Assembly: GCA_946480295.1 (NCBI GenBank)
Contig: CAMLIT010000011.1
Span: 1 to 62,716, forward strand
Length of the DNA stretch: 62,716 bases
Reading direction: 5' to 3'
Source: an uncultured Gemmatimonadota bacterium
GTDB lineage: Bacteria; Gemmatimonadota; Gemmatimonadetes; Gemmatimonadales; Gemmatimonadaceae
Position numbers and translations under genes: made by a program. Position 1 is the stretch's first letter; every line of letters starts with the position of its first letter. The notes under the pieces were generated by a model, which made no database searches, was not told where the DNA came from, and saw only the letters and a program-made list of their open reading frames with translations. Below are positions 27,567 to 36,562 of the stretch, piece by piece.

Positions 27567-29324
27567 CTAGCGGCGGCCGAAGCGGCGCTCGAGCTCGTCC
27601 CATCCGAGCTGCACGATCGTCGCGCGGCCGTGCACGTCGTGCGCGGGGAGGGTCGTGCGGCGCAGCGCGACGAAGAGGGCGCGCATCTCCGCCGGCGAGA
27701 GCGCGTCGCCCGCCTTGATCGCCGCCTTGCACGCCACCGTCGCGGCGAGCCGCTCGTGCCGCGTCGCCGCCGAGGCCGCGCGATCGCCGCTCAGGGCGGC
27801 GAGGGTCTCGCGCAGGCATCGTTCGGCATCGAAGCGCGGGTGCGGCATCGGCACGGCGCGCACGATGAGCGTATGGCCGCCGAAGCCCTCCACGTCGAAG
27901 CCCAGCCGCTCGAGCAGGGTGCGGTCGGCCTCGAAGGCGTCCGCTTCCGCCGGGGAGAGGTGGAGGGTGATCGGAAAGAGGAGCCGCTGCGACGGCGCCT
28001 CGCCGCGCTCGAGCACGCGCATGAACTGCTCGAACAGCACGCGCTCGTGCGCCGAGTGCTGGTCGATGAGGACGACGCCGTCCTCGTGCTCGAACATGAG
28101 GAAGGTGCGGCGGAGCTGGACGAGCGGGGGCACCGGCAGCGCGTCGTCGGGCGCGGGCTCCGGGGCGGCGGGCTGCGCCTCGACCGGCGGGGCGCCGGTC
28201 TCCGTGTCGTCGTTCGGCAGCGTGAAGATGTCGGTGGCACGCGGCGCGCCGGGGCGGAGCGTCTCCACGTCCACCGGCGCGCCCCACGCGAGCCGCGGCG
28301 CGGGCCAGGAGACGCGTCCGATCGCGGCGGCGGCGTCGAAGGTGCCGAGGGCGCGGCGCACCGCGTTCTCCACCGCGCGCTCCACCATCCAGCGGTCGCG
28401 GAAGCGGACCTCCGCCTTGGCCGGGTGGACGTTCACGTCCACGTCCGGCGCGGAGAGCGTGATGGCGAGGTACAGCGACGGGCGCACGCCGCCGGGGATC
28501 GTGGAGCGGTACGCCGCCTCCGCCGCGCGGACGATCCCCGCGTCGCGCACCGCCCGGCCGTTCACGGTGAGGTGCACGCGGCGCGCGGCGGTCCCCACGT
28601 CCGCCGGCCGCTCGACGAGCCCGGAGACGTGGACCGTGCCCGCGAGGTCCTCGACCTCGAGCAGTCGTTCGGCATAGGCCGCGTCGTGGACGGCGGCGAG
28701 CCGGGCGCGGAGCGACGACGCCGGCGGCAGGGTGAGCGCCGCGCGGCCGTCGTGCGAGAGCACGAGGCGGACATCGTGGCGCACGAGGGCGACCGAGCCG
28801 ACGAGGTCGAGGATGGCGCGCCACTCCGAGCGCGGGCCGCGCAGGAACTTGAGGCGCGCCGGCGCGTTGTGGAACAGGCGCGAGACGGTGATCGTCGTGC
28901 CGCGCCGGCGCGCGATCTCCGAGACCTCGCGCACCGCACCGCCCTCGGCGCGCACGCGCGTGCCGCTCCCGTCGTCCGGCGCCGTCTCCACGAGGAGCTG
29001 CGACACGGAGCAGATCGCGGGGAGCGCCTCGCCGCGGAAGCCGAAGGTCGGCACGCCCACGAGATCGGCGGCGCTGCGGATCTTCGAGGTGGCGTGGCGC
29101 TCGAGCGCGAGCACGGCATCGTCGCGCGACATGCCGCAGCCGTCGTCGCTGATGCGGATCGTCTCGCGCCCGCCGTCGGTGATGGCGATCTCCACCGACG
29201 TCGCGCCCGCGTCGAGCGCGTTCTCGAGCAGCTCCTTCACGACCGACGCCGGGCGCTCCACCACCTCGCCGGCGGCGATCTGGTCGGCGACGTCGCTCGG
29301 CAGGACGGCGATGCGCGAAATCAT
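27567..29324 (-). CDS. mutL: DNA mismatch repair protein MutL
   Basis: Couples MutS mismatch recognition to strand removal. The 585-residue protein has the GHKL ATPase domain (IAAGEVVERPASVVKELLENALDAG spans 17-~41, DDGCGM, TFGFRGEAL), a ~100-residue Pro/Ala-rich linker and a C-terminal dimerisation domain. The endonuclease motif is present (DQHSAHERVLFE), as is an ACR-like ACKAAIKAGD. The third motif (CPHGRP in nicking MutLs) reads DVHGRA, so a zinc-ligand Cys is missing. Nicking activity is therefore likely but not certain. ATG at 29324 follows the BatD-E stop by 32 nt. Confidence 0.96.
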   Translation of the reverse strand: MISRIAVLPSDVADQIAAGEVVERPASVVKELLENALDAGATSVEIAITDGGRETIRISDDGCGMSRDDAVLALERHATSKIRSAADLVGVPTFGFRGEALPAICSVSQLLVETAPDDGSGTRVRAEGGAVREVSEIARRRGTTITVSRLFHNAPARLKFLRGPRSEWRAILDLVGSVALVRHDVRLVLSHDGRAALTLPPASSLRARLAAVHDAAYAERLLEVEDLAGTVHVSGLVERPADVGTAARRVHLTVNGRAVRDAGIVRAAEAAYRSTIPGGVRPSLYLAITLSAPDVDVNVHPAKAEVRFRDRWMVERAVENAVRRALGTFDAAAAIGRVSWPAPRLAWGAPVDVETLRPGAPRATDIFTLPNDDTETGAPPVEAQPAAPEPAPDDALPVPPLVQLRRTFLMFEHEDGVVLIDQHSAHERVLFEQFMRVLERGEAPSQRLLFPITLHLSPAEADAFEADRTLLERLGFDVEGFGGHTLIVRAVPMPHPRFDAERCLRETLAALSGDRAASAATRHERLAATVACKAAIKAGDALSPAEMRALFVALRRTTLPAHDVHGRATIVQLGWDELERRFGRR

Positions 29325-29356
29325 CGCGCAAAGCTAGGCGGCGCGCGGCGGCAGCG

Positions 29357-31753
29357 TCAATCGGAAGGGGCGGCGGCGCGCGCGAGCGGGATCACCTGCG
29401 TCGCGTCGAGCCACCCCTCGCGCCCGCCGTCGAGGGAGAGTCGCATCCACACGCCCTGCCGCCCGGTGATGCGCGCCACCTCGCCCGCGCCGACGGAGCC
29501 CACGCGCTCGCCGCCGAGGGCGGGCACGGTGCTGAGGGGCGTGTCGAGGCGCACGACGGCGAGCGCCCGCGCGTCCTGCCGCACGTTCATGTCGAGCGCG
29601 GCGAGCGCGAGGAGGAGGCTCGCGCCGCCGAGCGCGAACGCCGTCCCGCGCGCGCCCGGCCGCCGCCGCAGGGCGTGCATCGCGGCGCTGGCCCACGCGG
29701 CCACCCAGGCCAGCGCCGCCAGCCAGACGACGAGCGACAGCGGCACGGGCACCACGTAGCCAGCGGAGCTGAACGACGACGGCCGCACGGCCTCGAGCCG
29801 GTCGCGCACGTCGTCGGCGAGCGGGTCGAGGCGCAGCGCGCGCTGCCACCCGGCGATCGCGCCCGCCGTGTCGCCGGCGGCCCACGCCGCGGTGCCGAGA
29901 TTCGCCCACGCGTCGGGGGAGCGCGGCTCGGCGACGGCGGCGCGCGCGAACGCGTTGCGCGCCGAGGCATAGTGGCCGCCGTAGTACTCGCTCACACCGT
30001 GCACGAACGAAGCGCGGGCGTCGCTCGCCGGCAGGGCGTGCAGCGCGGCCCCGAGGCCGATCGTGAGCACGATGGCGATCACGGCGGGACGCAGGGCGAG
30101 CTCGCCGCGCGTGAGCGCCTCCCGATCCACCGCGCGATAGAGCTCCAGCGCGCGCCGCGCGGCATCGGAGAAGAGGTAGCCCGCCGCGGCGAACGCGCAC
30201 TCGTCGAGCCGGCGGAGGAGGCGCTCCGCGTCCGCGGCGACCTGCGTGGAGACGCCGCACCGGCGCAGCGCATGGGCGAGCGCGCCCGGGCGCGTGAAGC
30301 ACTCGGCATCGATCGTCAGGCGCTCGGCGAGCGCGGCGACGAATGCCCGCCTGACGCTGCATGGATCGCTCGCGCCGCGCTCCCCCTCGGCGAGCGCGCG
30401 GAGCGTGGCGAGCGCGGGGCGGGGGCGTGTGGTGCGCCGGCGCCGGTCGCGCCAGCCGATCGTCAGCGCCGGCAGCGGCGCCATGGCGAGGATCGCCCAG
30501 AAGAGCGGCTGCTGCTGGACCGGCGCGCGAACCGGGCCGGCCCAGGCGGCGCGCAGGGGAAGGACCGCGCGCCGCGGGGTCGTGTCGAGCGTCGCGAGCG
30601 CGCCCGCCCCGACGTGCACGCGCGTGGCGGCGGTGGAGGCGACGGCGTACCGCCGCGTATCCGGGTTGAAGTAGCTGTACCGGATCGGCGGCAGATCGAG
30701 CTCGCCGGCCACCTTGGGCGTCAGCACCCAGTCGAACTCCTTGGCCCCGCGCACGCGCCGCGCGGTGGAGTCGACGTCGACGCGCTCCTCGGCGGGGACG
30801 AGCGACGCCCACGGGATGCGCAGCTCGGGGCGCGGGAACAGCTTCACGTTCCCGGTGCCGGCGATCCGCACCGTGAGCAGGAGCGGGTCGCCGACGCGCG
30901 ACGCCGTCGTGTCGAGCCGCTCGGCGATCGAGAGATCGCCCACCGCCCCGGTGTAGTCCGGCGGGCGCGTGGCGAGCGGCGGCTCGACGGCGACGACGTA
31001 CACGCTGTCCGTCTCCAGCTCCCCGCTCTCCTCCTGGCTGTAGTAGCCCGACGACAGCGCGAGGGCGTAGCGGAGCTGCGCCGGCGGGATGCCGAGGCGT
31101 CCGGGCAAGAGCGGGAAGAGGGCCCGCTGGTAGACGAGCGCGTCGAAGCATCGCTCGCCGACGCGCCGCCGCGGCGGATCGCCCTCCTGCGGCACGTCGT
31201 AGGCGAGCATGGACTGCATGTCCGGCGGGTAGAAGGTCGGGTTCCGCCGCATGCGCGCGCGCACGCTCTCGTTGAGGAAGACGGCGACCTCGTAATTCGC
31301 CTGCTGGCCGACGTAGACCGTCTCCGGCGAGGTCAGCGCGCGGAAGTTGATGTCCAGCGACGTGTCCACGCGCGCGCGGGCGACGATCGCCGGCTCGGCG
31401 CTCCCCGGATGCGTGGAGGCGACGACGATGCGCAGCGGCCGGGAGCGCACGACATCGCCGCCGAGGCGCGCCTCGAAGGGTGCCAGGGTGAACGCACCCG
31501 TCTTCTGGCTCGCGATGACGTAGCGGAACTCGGCGACGATCCCGCCCTGGGTCCCCGGCCCGGCCGTCAGGTGCGGGAGGATCGACGACCGCAGCACCTG
31601 GAAGGGGCCAAACGAGGGCGGGAGCACCTGCGGCGCCACCACCCCGCTCGCCTGCACCGCGACCGACACCTCGACCGGCTCGCAGGCGCCGACCGTGTCC
31701 GGCGCCTGCGCGACGATCGAGAGCTGCGCGAGCAGGACGAGCGCGCCGATCAC
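29357..31753 (-). CDS. batD: BatD-BatE fusion protein (aerotolerance-type, TPR and SH3)
   Basis: A 798-residue envelope protein joining two Bat functions. N-terminal: signal peptide, then the BatD beta-sandwich region (~20-400; GACEPVEVSVAVQASG, FRYVIASQKTGAFTLAPFEA) and a transmembrane helix (~420). Middle: soluble helical region and another membrane helix. C-terminal: TPR repeats (ASARNAFARAA, WANLGTAAWAAGD), two hydrophobic helices and an SH3-like domain (VGSVGAGEVARITGRQGVWMRLS), the BatE layout. In other bacteria BatD and BatE are separate. GTG at 31753 overlaps the BatB-C stop (GTGA). Reported Bat roles are oxidative/aerotolerance or envelope quality; exact function here inferred. Confidence 0.85.
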   Translation of the reverse strand: MIGALVLLAQLSIVAQAPDTVGACEPVEVSVAVQASGVVAPQVLPPSFGPFQVLRSSILPHLTAGPGTQGGIVAEFRYVIASQKTGAFTLAPFEARLGGDVVRSRPLRIVVASTHPGSAEPAIVARARVDTSLDINFRALTSPETVYVGQQANYEVAVFLNESVRARMRRNPTFYPPDMQSMLAYDVPQEGDPPRRRVGERCFDALVYQRALFPLLPGRLGIPPAQLRYALALSSGYYSQEESGELETDSVYVVAVEPPLATRPPDYTGAVGDLSIAERLDTTASRVGDPLLLTVRIAGTGNVKLFPRPELRIPWASLVPAEERVDVDSTARRVRGAKEFDWVLTPKVAGELDLPPIRYSYFNPDTRRYAVASTAATRVHVGAGALATLDTTPRRAVLPLRAAWAGPVRAPVQQQPLFWAILAMAPLPALTIGWRDRRRRTTRPRPALATLRALAEGERGASDPCSVRRAFVAALAERLTIDAECFTRPGALAHALRRCGVSTQVAADAERLLRRLDECAFAAAGYLFSDAARRALELYRAVDREALTRGELALRPAVIAIVLTIGLGAALHALPASDARASFVHGVSEYYGGHYASARNAFARAAVAEPRSPDAWANLGTAAWAAGDTAGAIAGWQRALRLDPLADDVRDRLEAVRPSSFSSAGYVVPVPLSLVVWLAALAWVAAWASAAMHALRRRPGARGTAFALGGASLLLALAALDMNVRQDARALAVVRLDTPLSTVPALGGERVGSVGAGEVARITGRQGVWMRLSLDGGREGWLDATQVIPLARAAAPSD

Positions 31754-33438
31754 CAGTCCTTCCCTCCCGGCGGCGGCTCGACCCGGTTCTGCTGCTGCCG
31801 CTTCGCCTCGGTGTCGCGCTCCTCGCGCGCGGCGCTGCCGAGGATCTGGTCCGCCTGCTGCTGGCCGAGCCCACCCGCGGGCTGCGGCTTCTGCTGCTGC
31901 GGGCTCGCGCCCCCGCCCCCCCCTCCCTGCCCGCCGCCTCCGCCACCACCGCCCGACTGCTTCTTCCGGAGCGCGAGCTCATAATTCCACTTCGCGTCCA
32001 TGTCGCCCGGCCGCATGAGGAGCACCTTCTTGTACGCGGCCAGCGCGGCGTCGAGCGCGTCGTTCCCCTCGCCCTTCGGCGCGGCGAGCCCCGCCTTCAG
32101 GTTCGCGAGCCCCTTGTTGAACAGGGCGCGGTAGCGCAGCTCCGGGTCCTTCGCGTCGCCGAGCCGGTCGAGCGCCTCGGTGGCGGACTGCAGCGAGTCG
32201 GCGCCGACGAGCGCGGTGCCGAAATCGTAGAGCACCTCCGGCCGCTTGTCGCCGCCCTCGATCGCGGCGCGGTAGAGCGCCGCCGCCTGGCCGAAGCGGC
32301 CGGCGTGGTAGGCGCGCGACGCTTCCTCCGGCTGGGTGACGCGGGAACAGCCGGAGGTGAAGAGCGCGAAGAGCACGGCTGCCGCGGCCGCGGTCTCGGC
32401 GGCGGCAGGCCGGCGGCGCCTCCGGCCGCGACGCTCGACGAGCAGGGTGTCGAGGAGCAGGAGGAGCACGGCCGGGACGAGGAAGTACTGGAAGCGCGGC
32501 GTGAGCGACTCGCCGCCGGCGAGCGTGCGCGAGCGCGTGCGCAGCGTCGCGAGGGCGCTGCGAATGCGCGCGGCCTTGTCCGTCGCGGAGGCGTCGATGA
32601 AGGTCCCGTGCGCCGCGTCGGCCGCCGCCTTGAGCATCTCGGGATGGTACTTCGTCACGACCACCTGTCCGTTCTCGTCGCGCTTCACGGTCATCGACCC
32701 GTCGGGCCCCTTCACGGGAATCGTCGCTCCCGCGAGCGTGCCGAAGCCGACCGTCACGAGGCTCACCCCCTGCTCTCCCGCCCGGCGCGCCTCGGCCACG
32801 ATGTCCGACACGTCCTCGAACGCCTCACCATCACTCATTACCACCAGGGCGCGATCCGCGCCACTGTTCGAGAGCAGGAGCAGGTCCGTGCCCTGGCGGA
32901 TCGTCCGGGCGAGCGAGCTCCCCGCCTGCCCCACCACGGTAGGATCCAGGTTGTCGAGAAAAAGGTCCAGCGCGCCGCGATCCACCGTCATCGGGGTGAG
33001 GATATAGCTCCGGCCGGCGAACGCGATGAGCCCGATGCGATCGCCCCCGGAGATGGAGAGCAGGCGGCGTACCTCCTCCTTCTCCTGCTCGAGGCGGTTC
33101 GGCTTGACGTCGCGCGCCATCATCGAGAGCGAGGCATCGAGGGCGAGCACCATGTCGATGCCGCTGGAATGCTCGACGTTGTGCTCCTGCCCCCAGCGCG
33201 GGCCGGCGATGGCGACGCCGGCGAGACAGGCGGCGGTGGCGACGCGCGCGATCCGCCATCCCGGCGAGTGCAGCGCGTTCGGCGGCACGAGGCGCGAGAC
33301 GACCTCGAGCTGCCCCATCCGCGCGAGCCGTTCGCGCCGGCGCCGGTACGAGTAGGCGATGAGCACGATCGCCAGCACCGGCAGGACGACGGCGAGGGAG
33401 AGCAGCCAGGGGTGGTCGAAGGAGACGAGCGGCGTCAT
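31750..33438 (-). CDS. batB: BatB-BatC fusion: membrane VWA protein with TPR tail
   Basis: A 562-residue protein. Residues 1-~75 hold two membrane helices; ~85-290 form a von Willebrand A domain with MIDAS motif DASLSM and MSDGEAFEDV; a further membrane helix follows (~315). After a lipobox-like hydrophobic segment (AAAAVLFALFTSGC) comes a TPR region (~365-480; AYHAGRFGQAAALYR, LFNKGLANLKAG) and a low-complexity Gly/Gln tail. The TPR part is BatC-like, normally its own gene. ATG at 33438 overlaps the batA stop (ATGA). Works with BatA and MoxR by context. Confidence 0.87.
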   Translation of the reverse strand: MTPLVSFDHPWLLSLAVVLPVLAIVLIAYSYRRRRERLARMGQLEVVSRLVPPNALHSPGWRIARVATAACLAGVAIAGPRWGQEHNVEHSSGIDMVLALDASLSMMARDVKPNRLEQEKEEVRRLLSISGGDRIGLIAFAGRSYILTPMTVDRGALDLFLDNLDPTVVGQAGSSLARTIRQGTDLLLLSNSGADRALVVMSDGEAFEDVSDIVAEARRAGEQGVSLVTVGFGTLAGATIPVKGPDGSMTVKRDENGQVVVTKYHPEMLKAAADAAHGTFIDASATDKAARIRSALATLRTRSRTLAGGESLTPRFQYFLVPAVLLLLLDTLLVERRGRRRRRPAAAETAAAAAVLFALFTSGCSRVTQPEEASRAYHAGRFGQAAALYRAAIEGGDKRPEVLYDFGTALVGADSLQSATEALDRLGDAKDPELRYRALFNKGLANLKAGLAAPKGEGNDALDAALAAYKKVLLMRPGDMDAKWNYELALRKKQSGGGGGGGGQGGGGGGASPQQQKPQPAGGLGQQQADQILGSAAREERDTEAKRQQQNRVEPPPGGKDW

Positions 33439-34427
33439 GGCAGCGGTCCCCGCCAGGCGGCGACGAGCAGCTCGAGGGCGAGCGCGAGGAGGCCGAGCGA
33501 GAGCGGCCAGCGGAAGAGCTCCGTGAAGCGCACGTAGGTCTTCGTCTGCACGGGCTCCTTCTCGAGCTGGTCGATCTGCTGGTAGATCTGCTGCAGCGCG
33601 GCCGCGTCGCGGGCGCGGAAGTAGCGCCCTCCCGTCATGCGCGAGACGTCGCTGAGCAGCGCCTCGTCGATCTGCACGGGGCGGTTCTCGTAGCGCAGGC
33701 CGAAGAGCCCGCGCCCGACGGGGACGGGCGCCATCCCCTCGGTGCCGATGCCGATCGTGTAGATCCTGATGCCGAACGCCGCCGCGGCCTTGGCGGCCGT
33801 GCGCGGATCGATCGAGCCGCGGTTGTTCACGCCGTCGGTGAGGAGGATCATGACGCGCGACTTTCCCGGCGCGTCGCGCAGCCGGTTGGCGGCGGTGGCG
33901 ATCGCGGTGCCGATCGCGGTGCCGTCCTCGAGCTGCCCGATCGTGAGGTTGTCGATCGCCGCGTCGACGACGGGATAGTCGGTCGTCAGCGGCACCTGCG
34001 TCAGCGCCTCCGCGGCGAAGGAGACGACGCCGATGCGGTCGCTCTGCCGGCCGGCGATGAAGCGCTTCGCCGCCGTCTTGGCGACCTCGATGCGGTTCTG
34101 CGGCTGGAAGTCCTGCGCGAGCATGGAGCTCGACAGGTCGATCGCGAGGACGATGTTGATCCCCTGGCTCGTCGACGTCTCGGCCCGGGCACCCGACCGC
34201 GGGCGCGCGAGCGCGACGATCAGCGACGCGAGGAGGAGATTCCGCAGGAGGAAGAGGAGGAGCGTGATCCGGCGTCCGGCGTGCGGTCCACGCGCGAGCG
34301 CGGCGACGCGCGAGAAGACGATGGCGGGGGGGCGGTGCCGCCGCCGCCACAACCACCACACGGGGAGCAGGAGGAGGAGCAGGAGCACCCATCCCGACGC
34401 GAACTGGATCGGGCCGACGGCGATCAT
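33435..34427 (-). CDS. batA: BatA-type membrane protein with VWA domain
   Basis: A 330-residue protein: two N-terminal membrane helices (WVLLLLLLLPVWWLW and ITLLLFLLRNLLLASLIVAL), a VWA domain (~85-290) with MIDAS residues in DLSSSM, a Thr in LTTDYP and LLTDGVNNRG, and a C-terminal membrane helix (~305-325). Bat VWA proteins are thought to be remodelled by a MoxR ATPase. ATG at 34427 overlaps the preceding stop (ATGA). Very similar layout to BatB downstream. Confidence 0.9.
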   Translation of the reverse strand: MIAVGPIQFASGWVLLLLLLLPVWWLWRRRHRPPAIVFSRVAALARGPHAGRRITLLLFLLRNLLLASLIVALARPRSGARAETSTSQGINIVLAIDLSSSMLAQDFQPQNRIEVAKTAAKRFIAGRQSDRIGVVSFAAEALTQVPLTTDYPVVDAAIDNLTIGQLEDGTAIGTAIATAANRLRDAPGKSRVMILLTDGVNNRGSIDPRTAAKAAAAFGIRIYTIGIGTEGMAPVPVGRGLFGLRYENRPVQIDEALLSDVSRMTGGRYFRARDAAALQQIYQQIDQLEKEPVQTKTYVRFTELFRWPLSLGLLALALELLVAAWRGPLP

Positions 34428-35506
34428 GCGGCCTTCTCCTCGACGGGCGCCGGACGCGAGGCGTGATGCTCGGAGACGACGATGCCGCGCGCCTCGCGCC
34501 CCAGCTCCCGCGCGCGCTCGGTGCTGAGCGGCCGCCGGGCGAACTTCACGAGGTCGGCCTCCTCGAGCACGCGCGCGAGGCGGTCGTACGGCACGGCCGG
34601 GGTGCCGCGCATCGCGCGCAGCAGCTCGGTGCTGGTGAGCGCGAGGGGCGCCTCCTCGTACCGCGCCGCGAGGTAGTCGCGCAGGATCTCGATCATCAGC
34701 GCCACGTAGCGCCCGCGCTCCCCCGCCTCGAGCAGGCCCAGCGCCTCGACGCGCTGGAACTCCTGCTCCGCGCGCTCGAAGGGATCGACGGGGACGGGCA
34801 TGGACCGGCGCCGCCGCCAGCGGCGCCACCACCAGACGAGCAGCCCGATGACGACGAGCGCGGCGAGCACCGCGAGCCACCACCACCACATCGGCGGGGC
34901 GAAGTCGTAGATCGGGCGCGCGGGCTTCGGGACGCGCAGCGCGGTGTCCGCCGGCAGGACGGAGCGGACGAAGACGGAATGGCCGCCGAGCGGGACGCGG
35001 CGCTCGAGCCCCTGGAAGCGGACGACGACGTCGCCGAGCCTGATCGGCTGCGCCCCCACGTCCCACGCCGCCACGCGGTAGACGGCGTACTCCTCGTCGG
35101 CGGTCGAGTCGTTGGTGTGCGCGACGCGGCGCGGGTCGAGCGCCTGGACGGTGGAGGTCGAGTCGGGCGCGTCGGGAAAGGTCATCATCGCCCCGCGCGG
35201 CGCGCGCACCGCGACGGTGATGGTGAACGGATCGCCGACGCGGACGGTGTCGGGCTGGATCCGGACGCCGGCGGACAGGGGGAAGCTCTGCTGCGGCAGG
35301 CGGGAGGCGGGAGGCGGGAGGCGATGGAGGGTCGCGGGACGCGCGGCGCGCGCCGCGTTCGACCGATCGACATCGCGCGCCGTCGCATGCCGAGGTGTTC
35401 CGCCGTCACGCCCCCACGCGTCCCGCGTCCCGCGTCCCCCCGAGGCCGACATGGCGCTCACGGGGAGCAGAAGCATCAGCGCGCCGACGAGAGCGTGCCG
35501 GCTCAT
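34424..35506 (-). CDS. BatD/DUF4381-like membrane protein of the bat cluster
   Basis: A 360-residue protein with a signal peptide (HALVGALMLLLPVSAMSA), a beta-rich domain (~80-185; IQPDTVRVGDPFTITVAVRAP), one membrane helix preceded by a WWWW run (~200-220), and a cytoplasmic DUF4381-like helical domain (~235-345). Proteins of this kind sit between DUF58 and BatA genes in Bat clusters. Odd: the ~50-residue linker between signal peptide and domain is encoded by heptamer tandem repeats (35418-35438 and 35299-35321), giving GGRGTRDAWGRD and RLPPPASRLP. ATG 35506 overlaps the DUF58 stop. Confidence 0.75.
   Translation of the reverse strand: MSRHALVGALMLLLPVSAMSASGGRGTRDAWGRDGGTPRHATARDVDRSNAARAARPATLHRLPPPASRLPQQSFPLSAGVRIQPDTVRVGDPFTITVAVRAPRGAMMTFPDAPDSTSTVQALDPRRVAHTNDSTADEEYAVYRVAAWDVGAQPIRLGDVVVRFQGLERRVPLGGHSVFVRSVLPADTALRVPKPARPIYDFAPPMWWWWLAVLAALVVIGLLVWWWRRWRRRRSMPVPVDPFERAEQEFQRVEALGLLEAGERGRYVALMIEILRDYLAARYEEAPLALTSTELLRAMRGTPAVPYDRLARVLEEADLVKFARRPLSTERARELGREARGIVVSEHHASRPAPVEEKAA
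35299..35321 (+). repeat. GGGAGGC-type heptamer array inside a coding region
   Basis: Three GGCGGGA units within the linker of the 34424-35506 gene (opposite strand), kept in frame. Same unit as the array after the MBL gene. Confidence 0.7.
35418..35438 (-). repeat. GGGACGC heptamer array inside a coding region
   Basis: Three units just after the signal-peptide codons of the 34424-35506 gene, translated as Gly-Arg-Gly-Thr-Arg-like sequence. Confidence 0.7.
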
Positions 35507-36519
35507 CGATGGAGACTCCGCGTCTCCCGACTCCGGAAGAACTTCAGCAGCGGCTCGACGATCCCCGAGTCGGTGCGGATCGGGATCTCGTCGATCGCCA
35601 AACGACGAAGCAGACGGCGGCGGCGCTCCTCGTCTTCGGCGATCGCCTGGTCGTAGCGCGCGCGCACCGCCGCGCTGCCGGTGTCGACGTCGATCGTGCG
35701 CCCCGTCTCCGGGTCCACCATGCGCACGACGCCGAGATCGGGGAGCTGCAGCTCGCTCGGATCCTCGACGGTGACGGCGACGACGTCGTGGCGCTGGGCG
35801 AGGAGCTTGAGCGGGCGCTCGATGTCCTCCGCCTGGAAGTCCGACACGAGGAAGATGATCGCCTTGTGCGCCAGCATCTTGATCATGTAGTCGGTGGCGC
35901 CGGCGATGTCCGTGCCCCGCCCCTTCGGCTCGAAGACGAGCAGGTCGCGGATGAGGCGCAGGGCGTGGCGACGCCCCTTGCGCGGGGGCACCACGTGCTC
36001 GACGCGATCGGTGAAGATCACCGCGCCGACGCGGTCGTTGTTGCGGATCGCCGACATCGCGAGCACCGCGGCGAGCTCGGACGCCAGCTCGCTCTTGAAG
36101 CGCCGCCGCGTACCGAAGCGCTCGGAGCCGGACGCATCCACCGCGAGCATGACCGTCAGCTCGCGCTCCTCGATGTAGCGCTTGACGTACGGCCGCTGCA
36201 TGCGCGCGGTGACGTTCCAGTCGATGGTGCGCACCTCGTCACCCGGCTGGTACTCGCGCACCTCGGCGAACTCCATCCCCTGCCCCTTGAACACGGAGCG
36301 GTACTCGCCGGTGAACAGCGAGTTCACGAGCCCGCGCGTGCGGAGCTCGATGAGCTTCACCTGCTTGAGGATCTCGGGGGGGACGCCCTTGAGCGCCGCG
36401 CTGGTGTCGTGGGAAGCCACCGGGGACGCGGGACGCGGGGCGCGCGACCCGTCCGCGTTTCGCGCCCTCGTCCGGCCGAACCCCAGCGCCCGCACGGCGC
36501 GTCTGAACAGACCGGGCAT
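35503..36519 (-). CDS. DUF58 domain protein (MoxR partner)
   Basis: A 338-residue protein of the DUF58/VWA-like family. After a basic ~45-residue start come IRTRGLVNSLFTGEYRSVFKG-like residues, the DUF58 signature REYQPGDEVRTIDWNVTAR, the VWA-like DASGSERFGTRRR, and LVSDFQ. DUF58 proteins accompany MoxR AAA+ ATPases; the pair probably acts as a chaperone-like or metal-insertion system at the membrane. No membrane helix is obvious, so it is likely cytoplasmic. ATG at 36519 lies just after a heptamer array; codons ~27-33 are also heptamer-derived (36423-36437). Confidence 0.9.
   Translation of the reverse strand: MPGLFRRAVRALGFGRTRARNADGSRAPRPASPVASHDTSAALKGVPPEILKQVKLIELRTRGLVNSLFTGEYRSVFKGQGMEFAEVREYQPGDEVRTIDWNVTARMQRPYVKRYIEERELTVMLAVDASGSERFGTRRRFKSELASELAAVLAMSAIRNNDRVGAVIFTDRVEHVVPPRKGRRHALRLIRDLLVFEPKGRGTDIAGATDYMIKMLAHKAIIFLVSDFQAEDIERPLKLLAQRHDVVAVTVEDPSELQLPDLGVVRMVDPETGRTIDVDTGSAAVRARYDQAIAEDEERRRRLLRRLAIDEIPIRTDSGIVEPLLKFFRSRETRSLHR
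36423..36437 (+). repeat. short GGGACGC array inside the DUF58 gene
   Basis: Two GGGACGC units plus GGGG in the variable N-terminal linker, in frame (encodes part of SRAPRPASP). Confidence 0.6.
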
Positions 36520-36528
36520 GAGTCCTAC

Positions 36529-36556
36529 GCGTCCCGCGTCCCGCGTCCCGCGTCCC
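36529..36556 (-). repeat. GGGACGC heptamer array between moxR and DUF58
   Basis: Four perfect GGGACGC units on the minus strand, starting 6 nt after the moxR TGA and ending 9 nt before the DUF58 ATG. It fills nearly the whole intergenic gap. Confidence 0.8.
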
Positions 36557-36562
36557 GCCGCC

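Noticed and set aside
27408..29759. 783-codon plus-strand open frame opposite mutL
   Set aside because: Covers mutL and parts of miaA and BatD-E antisense; composition reflects third-position GC bias only.
36529..36556. CRISPR array
   Set aside because: The repeats are contiguous 7-mers without spacers and no cas genes are present.
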